A stretch of 64,000 nucleotides of DNA from an uncultured Bacteroidales bacterium (GTDB taxonomy: Bacteria; Bacteroidota; Bacteroidia; Bacteroidales; P3): positions 19,483-83,482 of the forward strand of contig ONBB01000009.1 in NCBI GenBank assembly GCA_900315935.1, read 5' to 3'. Numbering within the stretch: position 1 is the first letter of the stretch; every line of letters begins with the position of its first letter. The notes under the pieces were generated by a model that was not told where the DNA came from, ran no database searches, and saw only the letters and a list, made by a program, of their open reading frames with translations. Below are positions 41,933 to 48,503 of the stretch, one piece after another. The translations under genes and the position numbers were made by a program.

Positions 41933-42328
41933 AGGGAATGTTGTTGAATATTGTTTTTCTCGTTGGGATTCCTTGTGTTCATAGAAGGCTGCAGTCCTGC
42001 ACTGCATCCAATTGCAACGAGCCACCGACGGAGTCCATGCGGAGTCCGAAGGCAGATGGGAATTGATATACGGGAATGGTGCTGGTGGCAGAAACAACCA
42101 CCTCTCTGTGGGCTTCAGAGAATGTGCGCTGGTCGCGTGCTGCGGGGGGGGGTGGTGATTATCAGGTAGTTATGAATATACATCTGCATTTTGCGGCTGT
42201 TTCTTTACTGCTGCAAAATTACGAAGAAAAATCCATCCGGCAAAATTTATTTTGCCATGTGCGGGAAAGTGTGTATCTTTGCAGTCGAAAAAAATGCATA
42301 TTTTGACAAAAAAATCGAACAGCCAACA
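41933..42328. other. Divergent intergenic region with G9 tract and promoter repeat
   Basis: No gene. A run of nine G lies at 42144-42152. The segment 42249-42283 is a 35-bp perfect repeat of 43631-43665 and holds the TATCTTTG box (42274-42281) for the second ATPase gene. The rest shows no recognisable signal. Confidence 0.7.
42249..42283 (+). promoter_or_regulatory. Promoter segment, left copy of a 35-bp perfect direct repeat
   Basis: ATTTTGCCATGTGCGGG followed by AAAGTGTGTATCTTTGCA, including a TTTTG -33 element and a TATCTTTG -7 box. The identical 35 bp lie in front of ribE (43631-43665). Confidence 0.9.
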
Positions 42329-43588
42329 ATGATAAATAGAGATTATCTTCTGAACAAGTTGCTGTTACGCCGCCACAACAATATGATAAAAGTCATTACA
42401 GGGATGCGGCGATGTGGCAAATCGTATCTACTCTTCAACCTATTTTCCAATGCTTTGGTTTCTGAGGGTGTAAAAGAAGACCATATTATCAGAATCAACC
42501 TCGAAGACCGCCGTAGGAAGAGCCTGCGAGACCCCGATGGGCTACTGCATTATATCGACAGTCAAATGGTTGACAACGAGATGTACTACATTCTGCTCGA
42601 CGAGGTTCAATATGTCAAGGAATTCGAAGATGTGCTGAACAGCTACCTGCACATCCCCAATGCCGATGTTTACGTTACCGGCTCCAATGCTCGTTTTCTG
42701 TCGAAAGATGTCATCACCGAATTCCGCGGACGCGGCGACGAAGTCCATATCCATCCCCTCTCGTTTGCGGAATTCCTCGGCGCACCCCATAAGAATGACC
42801 TGCCAAGAGAAGACCAGCTATTGGAATATATCACCTATGGCGGCCTGCCGCAAGTGGCATTGATGAAAACCGAACAGGAAAAAAGGTCATTCCTCCGCTC
42901 ACTGTTCACGCATACCTACCTGAAAGACATAAAGGAGCGACACGGCATCAGGTTGGATGCAGACCTGGAGGAATTGGTCAACATTCTGGCTTCATCGATA
43001 GGTGGCCTGACCAACCCCAGGAAATTGGCAAACACTTTTAAAAGTGTCAAAGGCAGCGAAATCACGCAGGACACCATAAAGAATTACCTGGAACATCTCC
43101 AGGATGCCTTCCTCGTCGAGAAGTCGCTTCGGTACGACATCAAGGGGAAGCGATATATTGACACTCCCGCAAAATACTACTTCGAGGATCTTGGGCTGAG
43201 AAATGCCCGATTGAATTTCCGCCAAATGGAAGAGACCCACCTCATGGAAAACCTCATCTACAACGAGTTGCGGCGCAGCGGCATGGATGTGGATGTGGGC
43301 GAGGTAACCGTGGTGGTTCCCAAGCCGGAAGGAGGCAGCGAGCGCCGACACCTGGAGGTGGATTTCGTTTGCAACCAGGGGTTCCGCCGATGCTATATAC
43401 AATCGGCCTACCGAATTGACGACGAAGCGAAACGTGAGCAGGAACTCCGCTCGCTCCAAAAAATCAATGACAGCTTCCGCAAAGTTGTCATCGTATGGGG
43501 GGCTACGCCTCGCCACCAAAACGATGACGGGATACTGTTTATCAGTCTCTATGACTTTCTGACAAATCCCGACAGCCTAATGGAATAA
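42329..43588 (+). CDS. AAA_14/DUF4143 family ATPase (second copy)
   Basis: A 419-residue P-loop ATPase with Walker A GMRRCGKS (residues 25-32), Walker B YILLDEVQYVKEFED (D91, E92), YVTGSNARFLSKD, and RGRGDEVHIHPLSFAEF, then a DUF4143 domain with FEDLGLRNAR, ENLIYNELRRSG and EVDFVCNQGFRRCYIQ (a PD-(D/E)XK-like nuclease strand). Only distantly alike to the other ATPase at 37.2 kb. The start at MINRDY (42329) is 48 bp after the TATCTTTG box. The gene plus its promoter sits between two identical 35-bp promoter copies, which suggests insertion as a unit upstream of ribE. Confidence 0.92.
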   Translation: MINRDYLLNKLLLRRHNNMIKVITGMRRCGKSYLLFNLFSNALVSEGVKEDHIIRINLEDRRRKSLRDPDGLLHYIDSQMVDNEMYYILLDEVQYVKEFEDVLNSYLHIPNADVYVTGSNARFLSKDVITEFRGRGDEVHIHPLSFAEFLGAPHKNDLPREDQLLEYITYGGLPQVALMKTEQEKRSFLRSLFTHTYLKDIKERHGIRLDADLEELVNILASSIGGLTNPRKLANTFKSVKGSEITQDTIKNYLEHLQDAFLVEKSLRYDIKGKRYIDTPAKYYFEDLGLRNARLNFRQMEETHLMENLIYNELRRSGMDVDVGEVTVVVPKPEGGSERRHLEVDFVCNQGFRRCYIQSAYRIDDEAKREQELRSLQKINDSFRKVVIVWGATPRHQNDDGILFISLYDFLTNPDSLME

Positions 43589-43630
43589 GCACCCTGCAAT
43601 ACACAAATAACCAGGCACGTTCATAAAATC

Positions 43631-43665
43631 ATTTTGCCATGTGCGGGAAAGTGTGTATCTTTGCA
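43631..43665 (+). promoter_or_regulatory. ribE promoter, right copy of the 35-bp direct repeat
   Basis: Identical to 42249-42283, with TATCTTTG at 43656-43663; 31 bp before the ribE ATG. No FMN riboswitch is visible in the short leader. Confidence 0.9.
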
Positions 43666-43695
43666 CTGCATTTTTGAATAAGACAAAACAGAAAT

Positions 43696-44307
43696 ATGTT
43701 CACAGGAATCATTGAAATGACGGCCCGCGTCGTCAACATCGAGAAGGAAAACACCAACTACCACTTCACCCTCGAGGTGCCTTTCGGCGACGAGCTGGCC
43801 ATCGACCAGAGCATGGCCCACGACGGCTGCTGCCTCACCGTGGTGCGTGTCGACAAAGAGAAGAAGCAGTACACCGTTACCGCCATGGACGAGACGATGC
43901 TCAAGACCAACCTCTCCACCTGGCAGGTGGGCACCGAGGTCAACGTGGAGCGCTCGATGCGCATGGACGGCCGCTTCGACGGCCACATCGTGCAGGGACA
44001 CGTCGACCAGACCGCCACCTGCACCCGCGTGGTCGACGAGAACGGCTCCTGGCGCTTCTACTTCGAGTACGACCAGAAGAACGCCCCCTCCATCACCGTC
44101 CCCAAGGGCTCCATCAGCATCAACGGCGTAAGCCTCACGGTGGTCGACTCCGAGCCCGGCATGTTCTCCGTCGCCATCATCCCCTACACCTTCCAGGTTA
44201 CCAACTTCCACAACTTCCGCCCCGGCACCGTGGTCAACATCGAGTTCGACGTCTTCGGCAAGTACGTCCAGCGCCTGCTGGAGCAGTATTTGGCTGCGCA
44301 AAAATGA
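43696..44307 (+). CDS. ribE: Riboflavin synthase, alpha subunit type
   Basis: A 203-residue riboflavin synthase (EC 2.5.1.9), which dismutates two 6,7-dimethyl-8-ribityllumazine. Start MFTGIIE is invariant in the family. Two lumazine-binding barrels are seen: residues 1-97 with DGCCLTVV and WQVGTEVNVERSMR, and 98-195 with DGHIVQGHVDQTA and GSISINGVSLTVV. The stop overlaps the HAD gene start (ATGA at 44304-44307), so the two are translationally coupled; the HAD enzyme could be the pathway phosphatase (inference). Confidence 0.97.
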   Translation: MFTGIIEMTARVVNIEKENTNYHFTLEVPFGDELAIDQSMAHDGCCLTVVRVDKEKKQYTVTAMDETMLKTNLSTWQVGTEVNVERSMRMDGRFDGHIVQGHVDQTATCTRVVDENGSWRFYFEYDQKNAPSITVPKGSISINGVSLTVVDSEPGMFSVAIIPYTFQVTNFHNFRPGTVVNIEFDVFGKYVQRLLEQYLAAQK

Positions 44308-45035
44308 CGCGGCTGGTCATACTGGATTTCGACGGTACGCTGGCCGACACGCAGCCCATCATCGTCGGCTCCATCCAGCGCACACTGGCCGAACTGGGGC
44401 TGCCGGCGCGGAGCGATGCCGAGTGCGCCGCCATCATCGGGTTGCCGCTGGTGGAGTGCTTCGAGCGACTTCTCACCCCCACCCCCCTGCGGGGTACTCC
44501 CCCTTGTGAAGGGGGAGCGCCAAGGATGCATCCCAACTCCTCCCCTTCGCAAGGGGAGGTGCCCGAAGGGCGGAGGGGTGTTGCCGAGCGCTGCGCCGAC
44601 CGCTACCGCGAAATCTTCGACGAGCTGAACGAGCCCGGCGCCGTGCCGCTCTTCCCCCACGTGCTGGATACCATCAAAACGCTGCACGCCAAAGGGTTGC
44701 GGCTGGCCATCTGCAGCAGCCGCGGCCGCCCCACGCTGGAGGGCTTCGTGCGCGACTTCCAGCTGGAGCCTTACGTCGAGATGGTGGTCAGCGCCAACGA
44801 CGTGCAGCACCACAAGCCGCACCCCGAGCCGGTGCAAATCATTCTGGACGGGCTAGGTATCGCCGCCGCGGAGGCCGTGGTGGTGGGCGACGCCTCGTAT
44901 GACATCCTCATGGGGCGCGCCGCCGGCTGCCGCACCGTGGGCGTAACCTACGGCAACCAGTCCGCCGACCAGCTCCGCGCCGCCGGCGCCGACCACCTCA
45001 TCGACCGCTTCGACGCCCTGCTCGCGCTCCTCTAG
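44304..45035 (+). CDS. HAD-family phosphatase with an in-frame palindromic-repeat insert
   Basis: A 243-residue phosphoglycolate-phosphatase-like HAD hydrolase. Motif I ILDFDGTLADT (residues 6-16, nucleophile Asp), motif II ICSSRGRP, motif III Lys in HHKPHPEP, motif IV VVVGDASYDILMGRAAG. Residues about 57-93 (TPTPLRGTPPCEGGAPRMHP...PEGRRGV), in the cap domain, are encoded by a GC-rich palindromic repeat, yet the frame is intact. Coupled to ribE. Its last 183 bp overlap, tail to tail, the extended frame of the DUF6266 gene. Confidence 0.93.
   Translation: MTRLVILDFDGTLADTQPIIVGSIQRTLAELGLPARSDAECAAIIGLPLVECFERLLTPTPLRGTPPCEGGAPRMHPNSSPSQGEVPEGRRGVAERCADRYREIFDELNEPGAVPLFPHVLDTIKTLHAKGLRLAICSSRGRPTLEGFVRDFQLEPYVEMVVSANDVQHHKPHPEPVQIILDGLGIAAAEAVVVGDASYDILMGRAAGCRTVGVTYGNQSADQLRAAGADHLIDRFDALLALL
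44472..44582. repeat. In-frame palindromic repeat inside the HAD gene
   Basis: CACCCCCACCCCC, then CTCCCCCTTGTGAAGGGGGAG (hairpin), TCCCCTTCGCAAGGGGA (second hairpin) and GGGCGGAGGGGTG, the whole being roughly inverted-repeated. Resembles bacterial dispersed palindromes normally found between genes; here it is translated. Confidence 0.88.
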
Positions 45036-45695
45036 CCCATACACCGTGGCGGATACCGCCCCGCCACGCCCCTCCGCGAAGGCCCACACCTGCAGTTCGT
45101 CTCCCGCAAACCCCTCTGGCAGAAGCACCTGCACGCCTCGCTGTCCGCGCTCGGCGGCAGCGGCAAGGCCGTGGCCGGCGGCGGGACTGTATATATAAAT
45201 ATGTATGCGGTCGGCAAGCCGCCCGCCGGCGGCCGACCACCGCACCGCGAGCACACCGCCTTCATCGACAGCGTATTGCAGCGCCTGCGGCGCCGCATAG
45301 CTGCCCAGGGAGAACTGCAGGCTGGGATAGTCAATGGCACTAGAATTTCTAGAATCTCTAGAATCTCTAGAATCTCTAGAATCTCTAGTATTTCTAGAAA
45401 TTCTAGATTCTCTAGGAAAACAGCCCTTGTTGATTTTCAAGAACGCATTCCCCTCGGTAATCTGCCAGTCGGCGGCCATCCGCTTGAGCCCCACCCGCAG
45501 CACGGGCGTGGCCGGCGAGGCGAACTGGATCATCGCCTTGAAGCGGCTCCGCTGCTCCAGCTGCGCCGCTGATTTTCGGTCCTTTATATGCGGCTGGTAG
45601 GCACGCACGAACCAGGCCCCGCGGCGGTAGTAACCCACCACGGTGCCCACACGGCCACTGAAGCCGCCCAGTATGCCCATATCCAACTTCGCCAT
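44853..45695 (-). CDS. DUF6266 family protein with repeat insert and C-terminal read-through
   Basis: A 280-residue frame. The first 95 residues match DUF6266 (MAKLDMGILGGFSGRVGTVV, Y.RRGAWFVRAYQP, QRSRFKAMIQFAS, TEGNAFLKINKGCF). Residues about 94-119 (RESRISRNTRDSRDS...) come from the CTAGA repeat. The domain resumes at residues 120-222 (YPSLQFSLGSYAAP ... ELQVWAFAEGRGG). The last 60 residues are read antisense from the HAD gene and look like noise, so the original stop seems lost. Family members are Bacteroidota proteins of unknown function, sometimes multi-copy. The gene starts 20 bp from a MITE-like element. It may be decaying. Confidence 0.75.
   Translation of the reverse strand: MAKLDMGILGGFSGRVGTVVGYYRRGAWFVRAYQPHIKDRKSAAQLEQRSRFKAMIQFASPATPVLRVGLKRMAADWQITEGNAFLKINKGCFPRESRISRNTRDSRDSRDSRDSRNSSAIDYPSLQFSLGSYAAPQALQYAVDEGGVLAVRWSAAGGRLADRIHIYIYSPAAGHGLAAAAERGQRGVQVLLPEGFAGDELQVWAFAEGRGGAVSATVYGLEEREQGVEAVDEVVGAGGAELVGGLVAVGYAHGAAAGGAPHEDVIRGVAHHHGLRGGDT
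45340..45416. repeat. In-frame CTAGA 9-bp repeat inside the DUF6266 gene
   Basis: About eight units of TCTAGAATC/TCTAGTATT-type sequence, period 9 bp; read on the minus strand as Ser-Arg-Asp triplets. Confidence 0.93.
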
Positions 45696-45714
45696 TGTCT
45701 GCCTATTTTTTTCT

Positions 45715-45888
45715 GTCGGCGAATTATGCGAATTTTACGAATTTATCTGATATACTGCGAGTTAAATCAATTCACAAAATTCGCCGAACTGCTTATTTTC
45801 TTTCAGTCGGCGAATTTAACGAATTATGCGAATTTTTATGGTTTTCAGCGCGTTAGGTTAATTCGTAAAATTCGCATAATTCGCCGAC
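45715..45888. mobile_element. 174-bp MITE-like element with perfect 29-bp terminal inverted repeats
   Basis: The left arm (45715-45743, GTCGGCGAATTATGCGAATT...) and right arm (45860-45888) are exact reverse complements over 29 bp. Inside, a second inverted pair (TTCGCCGAACTG near 45781, CAGTCGGCGAA near 45805) makes two facing copies of the same end. No ORF. Ends are built of AATTCG-type steps, similar in style to the repeat beside the GxxExxY gene. Confidence 0.85.
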
Positions 45889-46046
45889 CTAAAACGATAA
45901 CGCCGACCGCAGCAGAATATTGCACGTGTCCCCCAAGGGAGTACGAAGAGAGGCAAAACCTATAGCGTAGAAAACGCTGCAGGACAGGCCGTTGCGGGGC
46001 AGGGGAAGTGGGTGGGTTCGGGGAAAATTTTTTGAAAATTGCGCCG
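45889..46046. other. Spacer with partial copy R5 of a dispersed element
   Basis: No gene. At 45945-45966 GAAGAGAGGCAAAACCTATAGC matches the core of the element found at 51837, 53966, 59447 and 62094, here in the opposite orientation. A small hairpin AGCGT/ACGCT follows. Confidence 0.65.
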
Positions 46047-46289
46047 TCAAGGCACGGGGTCGTAGCCGGAGCCGCCCCAGGGGTGGCAGCGCAGTATGCG
46101 CTTCAGCGCCAGCCATCCGCCGCGGAAGGGGCCGTACTTGCGGATGGCCTGCTGGGCGTACTGCGAGCAGGTGGGCGTGTAGCGGCAGGCCGCCGGCGTG
46201 AGGGGTGAGATGCAGGTGCGGTAGAAGGCTATCAAGGCCAGCATCAGCTTGGCCAGCAGCCACTTGAACGCCTCGTAGAGTTGCTTCAT
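46047..46289 (-). CDS. yidD: Membrane protein insertion efficiency factor YidD
   Basis: An 80-residue YidD: hydrophobic/amphipathic start ([19 protein letters not shown]), [11 protein letters not shown] with two Cys, and [25 protein letters not shown] at the C-terminus. It aids YidC-dependent membrane insertion at the inner membrane. Its ATG overlaps the rnpA stop (ATGA), the common rnpA-yidD pairing. Confidence 0.96.
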   Translation of the reverse strand: MKQLYEAFKWLLAKLMLALIAFYRTCISPLTPAACRYTPTCSQYAQQAIRKYGPFRGGWLALKRILRCHPWGGSGYDPVP

Positions 46290-46675
46290 GGTTGGCGGTG
46301 CTTCTCGATGTCGGCCATGAGGGCTTCGACCAGTTTGTCCATCTTGCGCCCCAGGGGTTCGCAGGCGAACTCCTCGTTGTGGACGTAGACGAGGGCCAGG
46401 GTGATGCTCAGGTTGCGCTCGGCAAGGTACTGATACAGCGTGTGTTTGCGCAGCCGCCAGCATTCGCGTGTGAGGCGTTTGATGCGGTTGCGGTCTACGG
46501 CGTGCCTGAATTTACGCTTGGGAGCCACCACCAGTACCTGGCAGGGCACGGCGAGGGGCTCGAGGCGCCACTGCACGCTGTAGGGGAATGCCATCAGGCG
46601 GTGCCCGTCGCTGTAGAGGCTTTCGATAAGCCGCCGGCTGCAGAGCCGTTCCTCCTTGCCGAAAGAGAAGTTCAT
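46286..46675 (-). CDS. rnpA: Ribonuclease P protein component
   Basis: A 129-residue RnpA, the protein subunit that helps RNase P RNA process tRNA 5' ends. Start [25 protein letters not shown] carries the RNR motif (near residues 69-84); YVHNEEF. The stop overlaps yidD, and the start overlaps the hemD stop. rpmH, its usual upstream neighbour in other phyla, is not here; hemD and DUF4271 are, as commonly seen in Bacteroidota. Confidence 0.96.
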   Translation of the reverse strand: MNFSFGKEERLCSRRLIESLYSDGHRLMAFPYSVQWRLEPLAVPCQVLVVAPKRKFRHAVDRNRIKRLTRECWRLRKHTLYQYLAERNLSITLALVYVHNEEFACEPLGRKMDKLVEALMADIEKHRQP

Positions 46676-47622
46676 TTTTTCGTAGCCTCGGCCTCCTGCT
46701 TGGCCCGCTCGGCGGCACGCGCGGCGCGGCGTGCGGCGGCCTGCGCCTTCTTCTCCACCATGCGCTGCTTGTAGACCTCCTTGTTGGCGATGACGGGCTT
46801 GGTCTTCTTGTGGGTCGACGAGGCGGCGGACTTGGAGGTGTGGCGCGAGGTATCGCCCTTCGACGCGATGACCGTCTCCTGCGCCTTGCCCATGATATGG
46901 TTCTCGATAGCCATGGCCATGGAGGGTGCCGACTTGGTGGGTGCGGCGATGGAGAGCTTGATGCCCTGCTCCTTCAGCGCCGCGTGGGTCGAGGTGCCGA
47001 AGGCGGCGATGGTAACGCTGCTGTCCTTCACGTCGGGGAAACTCTTCACCAGGCTGCGCACTCCGATGGGCGAGAAGAGCGCCACCACGTCGAAGTCCTC
47101 CAGCTTGAACTTGGAAAGGTCCTTCGGCTGCGAAGTGTACATCGGGGCCTTGGTGTACTTGAGCTTGGCCTTGTCGAGGGCCTTGGTGTACTCGGTGTGC
47201 TTCTCGTCCGAGCAGGGGAAGAGGAATTTCTCGTCGCGGTGCTTGCCGAGGATCTCGACCAGGTCGGAGAAATACTGGTTGCCGAAGAACACCTTGCGCT
47301 TGCGGTACTGGATGTAGTTCTGCAGATAGAGAGCGATGGCCTCGGTGGCGCAGAAGTACTTCATCTCCTCGCTCACCGACTCGCGCAGCTCCTTGAGCAT
47401 GCGGAAGAAGTGGTCAATCGAGTTCTTGCTGTTGAATATCACGGCGGAGTAGTCGGCAATGTGGATGCGCGTCTTGCGGAAATCGGAGGCAGGGATACCC
47501 ACCACGTCGAAAAACTTAAAAAAAGTGATATCAACACCGTGTTTGTTGATGAGATTTCGGTAAGGAGACTTCTCCAAATCGGCCGGTTCGGGCTGCGAAA
47601 TCAGGATTTTCTTGATCTTCAT
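46672..47622 (-). CDS. hemD: Uroporphyrinogen-III synthase
   Basis: A 316-residue HemD-type protein (EC 4.2.1.75), which closes and inverts hydroxymethylbilane to uroporphyrinogen III. Seen: KKILISQPEP at the start, SAVIFNSKNSIDHFF, FGNQYFSDLVEIL, FDVVALFSPIGVRSLVKSF and FGTSTHAAL. Residues about 245-316 form an extra Lys/Ala/Arg-rich, probably disordered tail (AAARRAARAAERAKQ) beyond the normal 250-residue enzyme. It overlaps rnpA by 4 bp; DUF4271 lies 33 bp upstream. Confidence 0.93.
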   Translation of the reverse strand: MKIKKILISQPEPADLEKSPYRNLINKHGVDITFFKFFDVVGIPASDFRKTRIHIADYSAVIFNSKNSIDHFFRMLKELRESVSEEMKYFCATEAIALYLQNYIQYRKRKVFFGNQYFSDLVEILGKHRDEKFLFPCSDEKHTEYTKALDKAKLKYTKAPMYTSQPKDLSKFKLEDFDVVALFSPIGVRSLVKSFPDVKDSSVTIAAFGTSTHAALKEQGIKLSIAAPTKSAPSMAMAIENHIMGKAQETVIASKGDTSRHTSKSAASSTHKKTKPVIANKEVYKQRMVEKKAQAAARRAARAAERAKQEAEATKK

Positions 47623-47654
47623 TCTCTAACTGTAATATTATCCAATTCGCTGGT

Positions 47655-48500
47655 TCACTGCGCTATAAGCACTCTCAACAGCACCACCACAGGTACCAGT
47701 TCGACGATGCAAAGATAGTAAAAAAGATAGAAACCGACGCCATTGGCATGTGTTAAAAATATTTTCACACCCTGCACCAGCCTCATCACGAATGCCACTC
47801 CGGCCAGCACCGCCAGCGCCACCAGCACCGGCATGCCGCCCGAAGGCAGATAGAAATGGAAATACAGCAGCGGCACCGCCACCGTGGCCTCGACCAGGTG
47901 GTAGACATAGTTGCGCGTGATATACCGCGACACCTCCTGCCGCCGCTCGAACACATTGCCTAGAAAACGCATCAGGCCGTTGCGCAGCACGTAGAGCAAC
48001 CCCAGCCCCGCCGCTGCCGCCACATAGGCCCACCAGTCGGCCCCGGGCCACAACAGGCGCACCGCCGGCAGCGCCACCGCCGCCATCAGCAGCAGCCCCA
48101 TCGACACCATCACCACATCGCGGTTCAGGTTGCTGTCGCGCACCAGGCGGTCCAGCGCGCGGCCGTCCACCGTCGACTTGAGCAACAGCAGCAGCTTCAC
48201 CTTGCGTATGCGGTAATAGAGGCACAGAAGGCCGCTCAGCAGCACCAGCGCACCGAACACCCACACCGGCTCGCCACCCGCGTTGCGGGGCATGGCGGCG
48301 CCGTGCTCCACCTGCAGCTGGTGATGGCGGAACATCGAAGGCCGCGGCATCGCCTCCGGCACCTCGCGGTGCGGTAGCAGCGAGTCGAGCGTCAGACCCA
48401 CACTGGCCTCCCTCGTCGGCGGCTGCTCGGCAACCGCAGTGTCCCACTGCCAGAACGGCAGCAGCGTCAAATCCATGCTATCGGCGGTATATTCAGGCAT
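47655..48500 (-). CDS. DUF4271 domain-containing membrane protein
   Basis: A 281-residue protein: about 80 soluble residues, then six or more transmembrane segments (VFGALVLLSGLLCLYYRI; VVMVSMGLLLMAAVALPAV; YVAAAAGLGLLYVL; MPVLVALAVLAGVAFVM; GFYLFYYLCIVELVPVVVLL). DUF4271 is a Bacteroidota family of unknown function that typically sits beside hemD, as here. The start is 3 bp after the C25 peptidase stop, so it is co-transcribed. Confidence 0.92.
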   Translation of the reverse strand: MPEYTADSMDLTLLPFWQWDTAVAEQPPTREASVGLTLDSLLPHREVPEAMPRPSMFRHHQLQVEHGAAMPRNAGGEPVWVFGALVLLSGLLCLYYRIRKVKLLLLLKSTVDGRALDRLVRDSNLNRDVVMVSMGLLLMAAVALPAVRLLWPGADWWAYVAAAAGLGLLYVLRNGLMRFLGNVFERRQEVSRYITRNYVYHLVEATVAVPLLYFHFYLPSGGMPVLVALAVLAGVAFVMRLVQGVKIFLTHANGVGFYLFYYLCIVELVPVVVLLRVLIAQ

Positions 48501-48503
48501 CGG

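Noticed and set aside
43590-43695. FMN riboswitch before ribE
   Set aside because: The leader after the -7 box is only about 30 nt, and no conserved FMN aptamer elements are visible.
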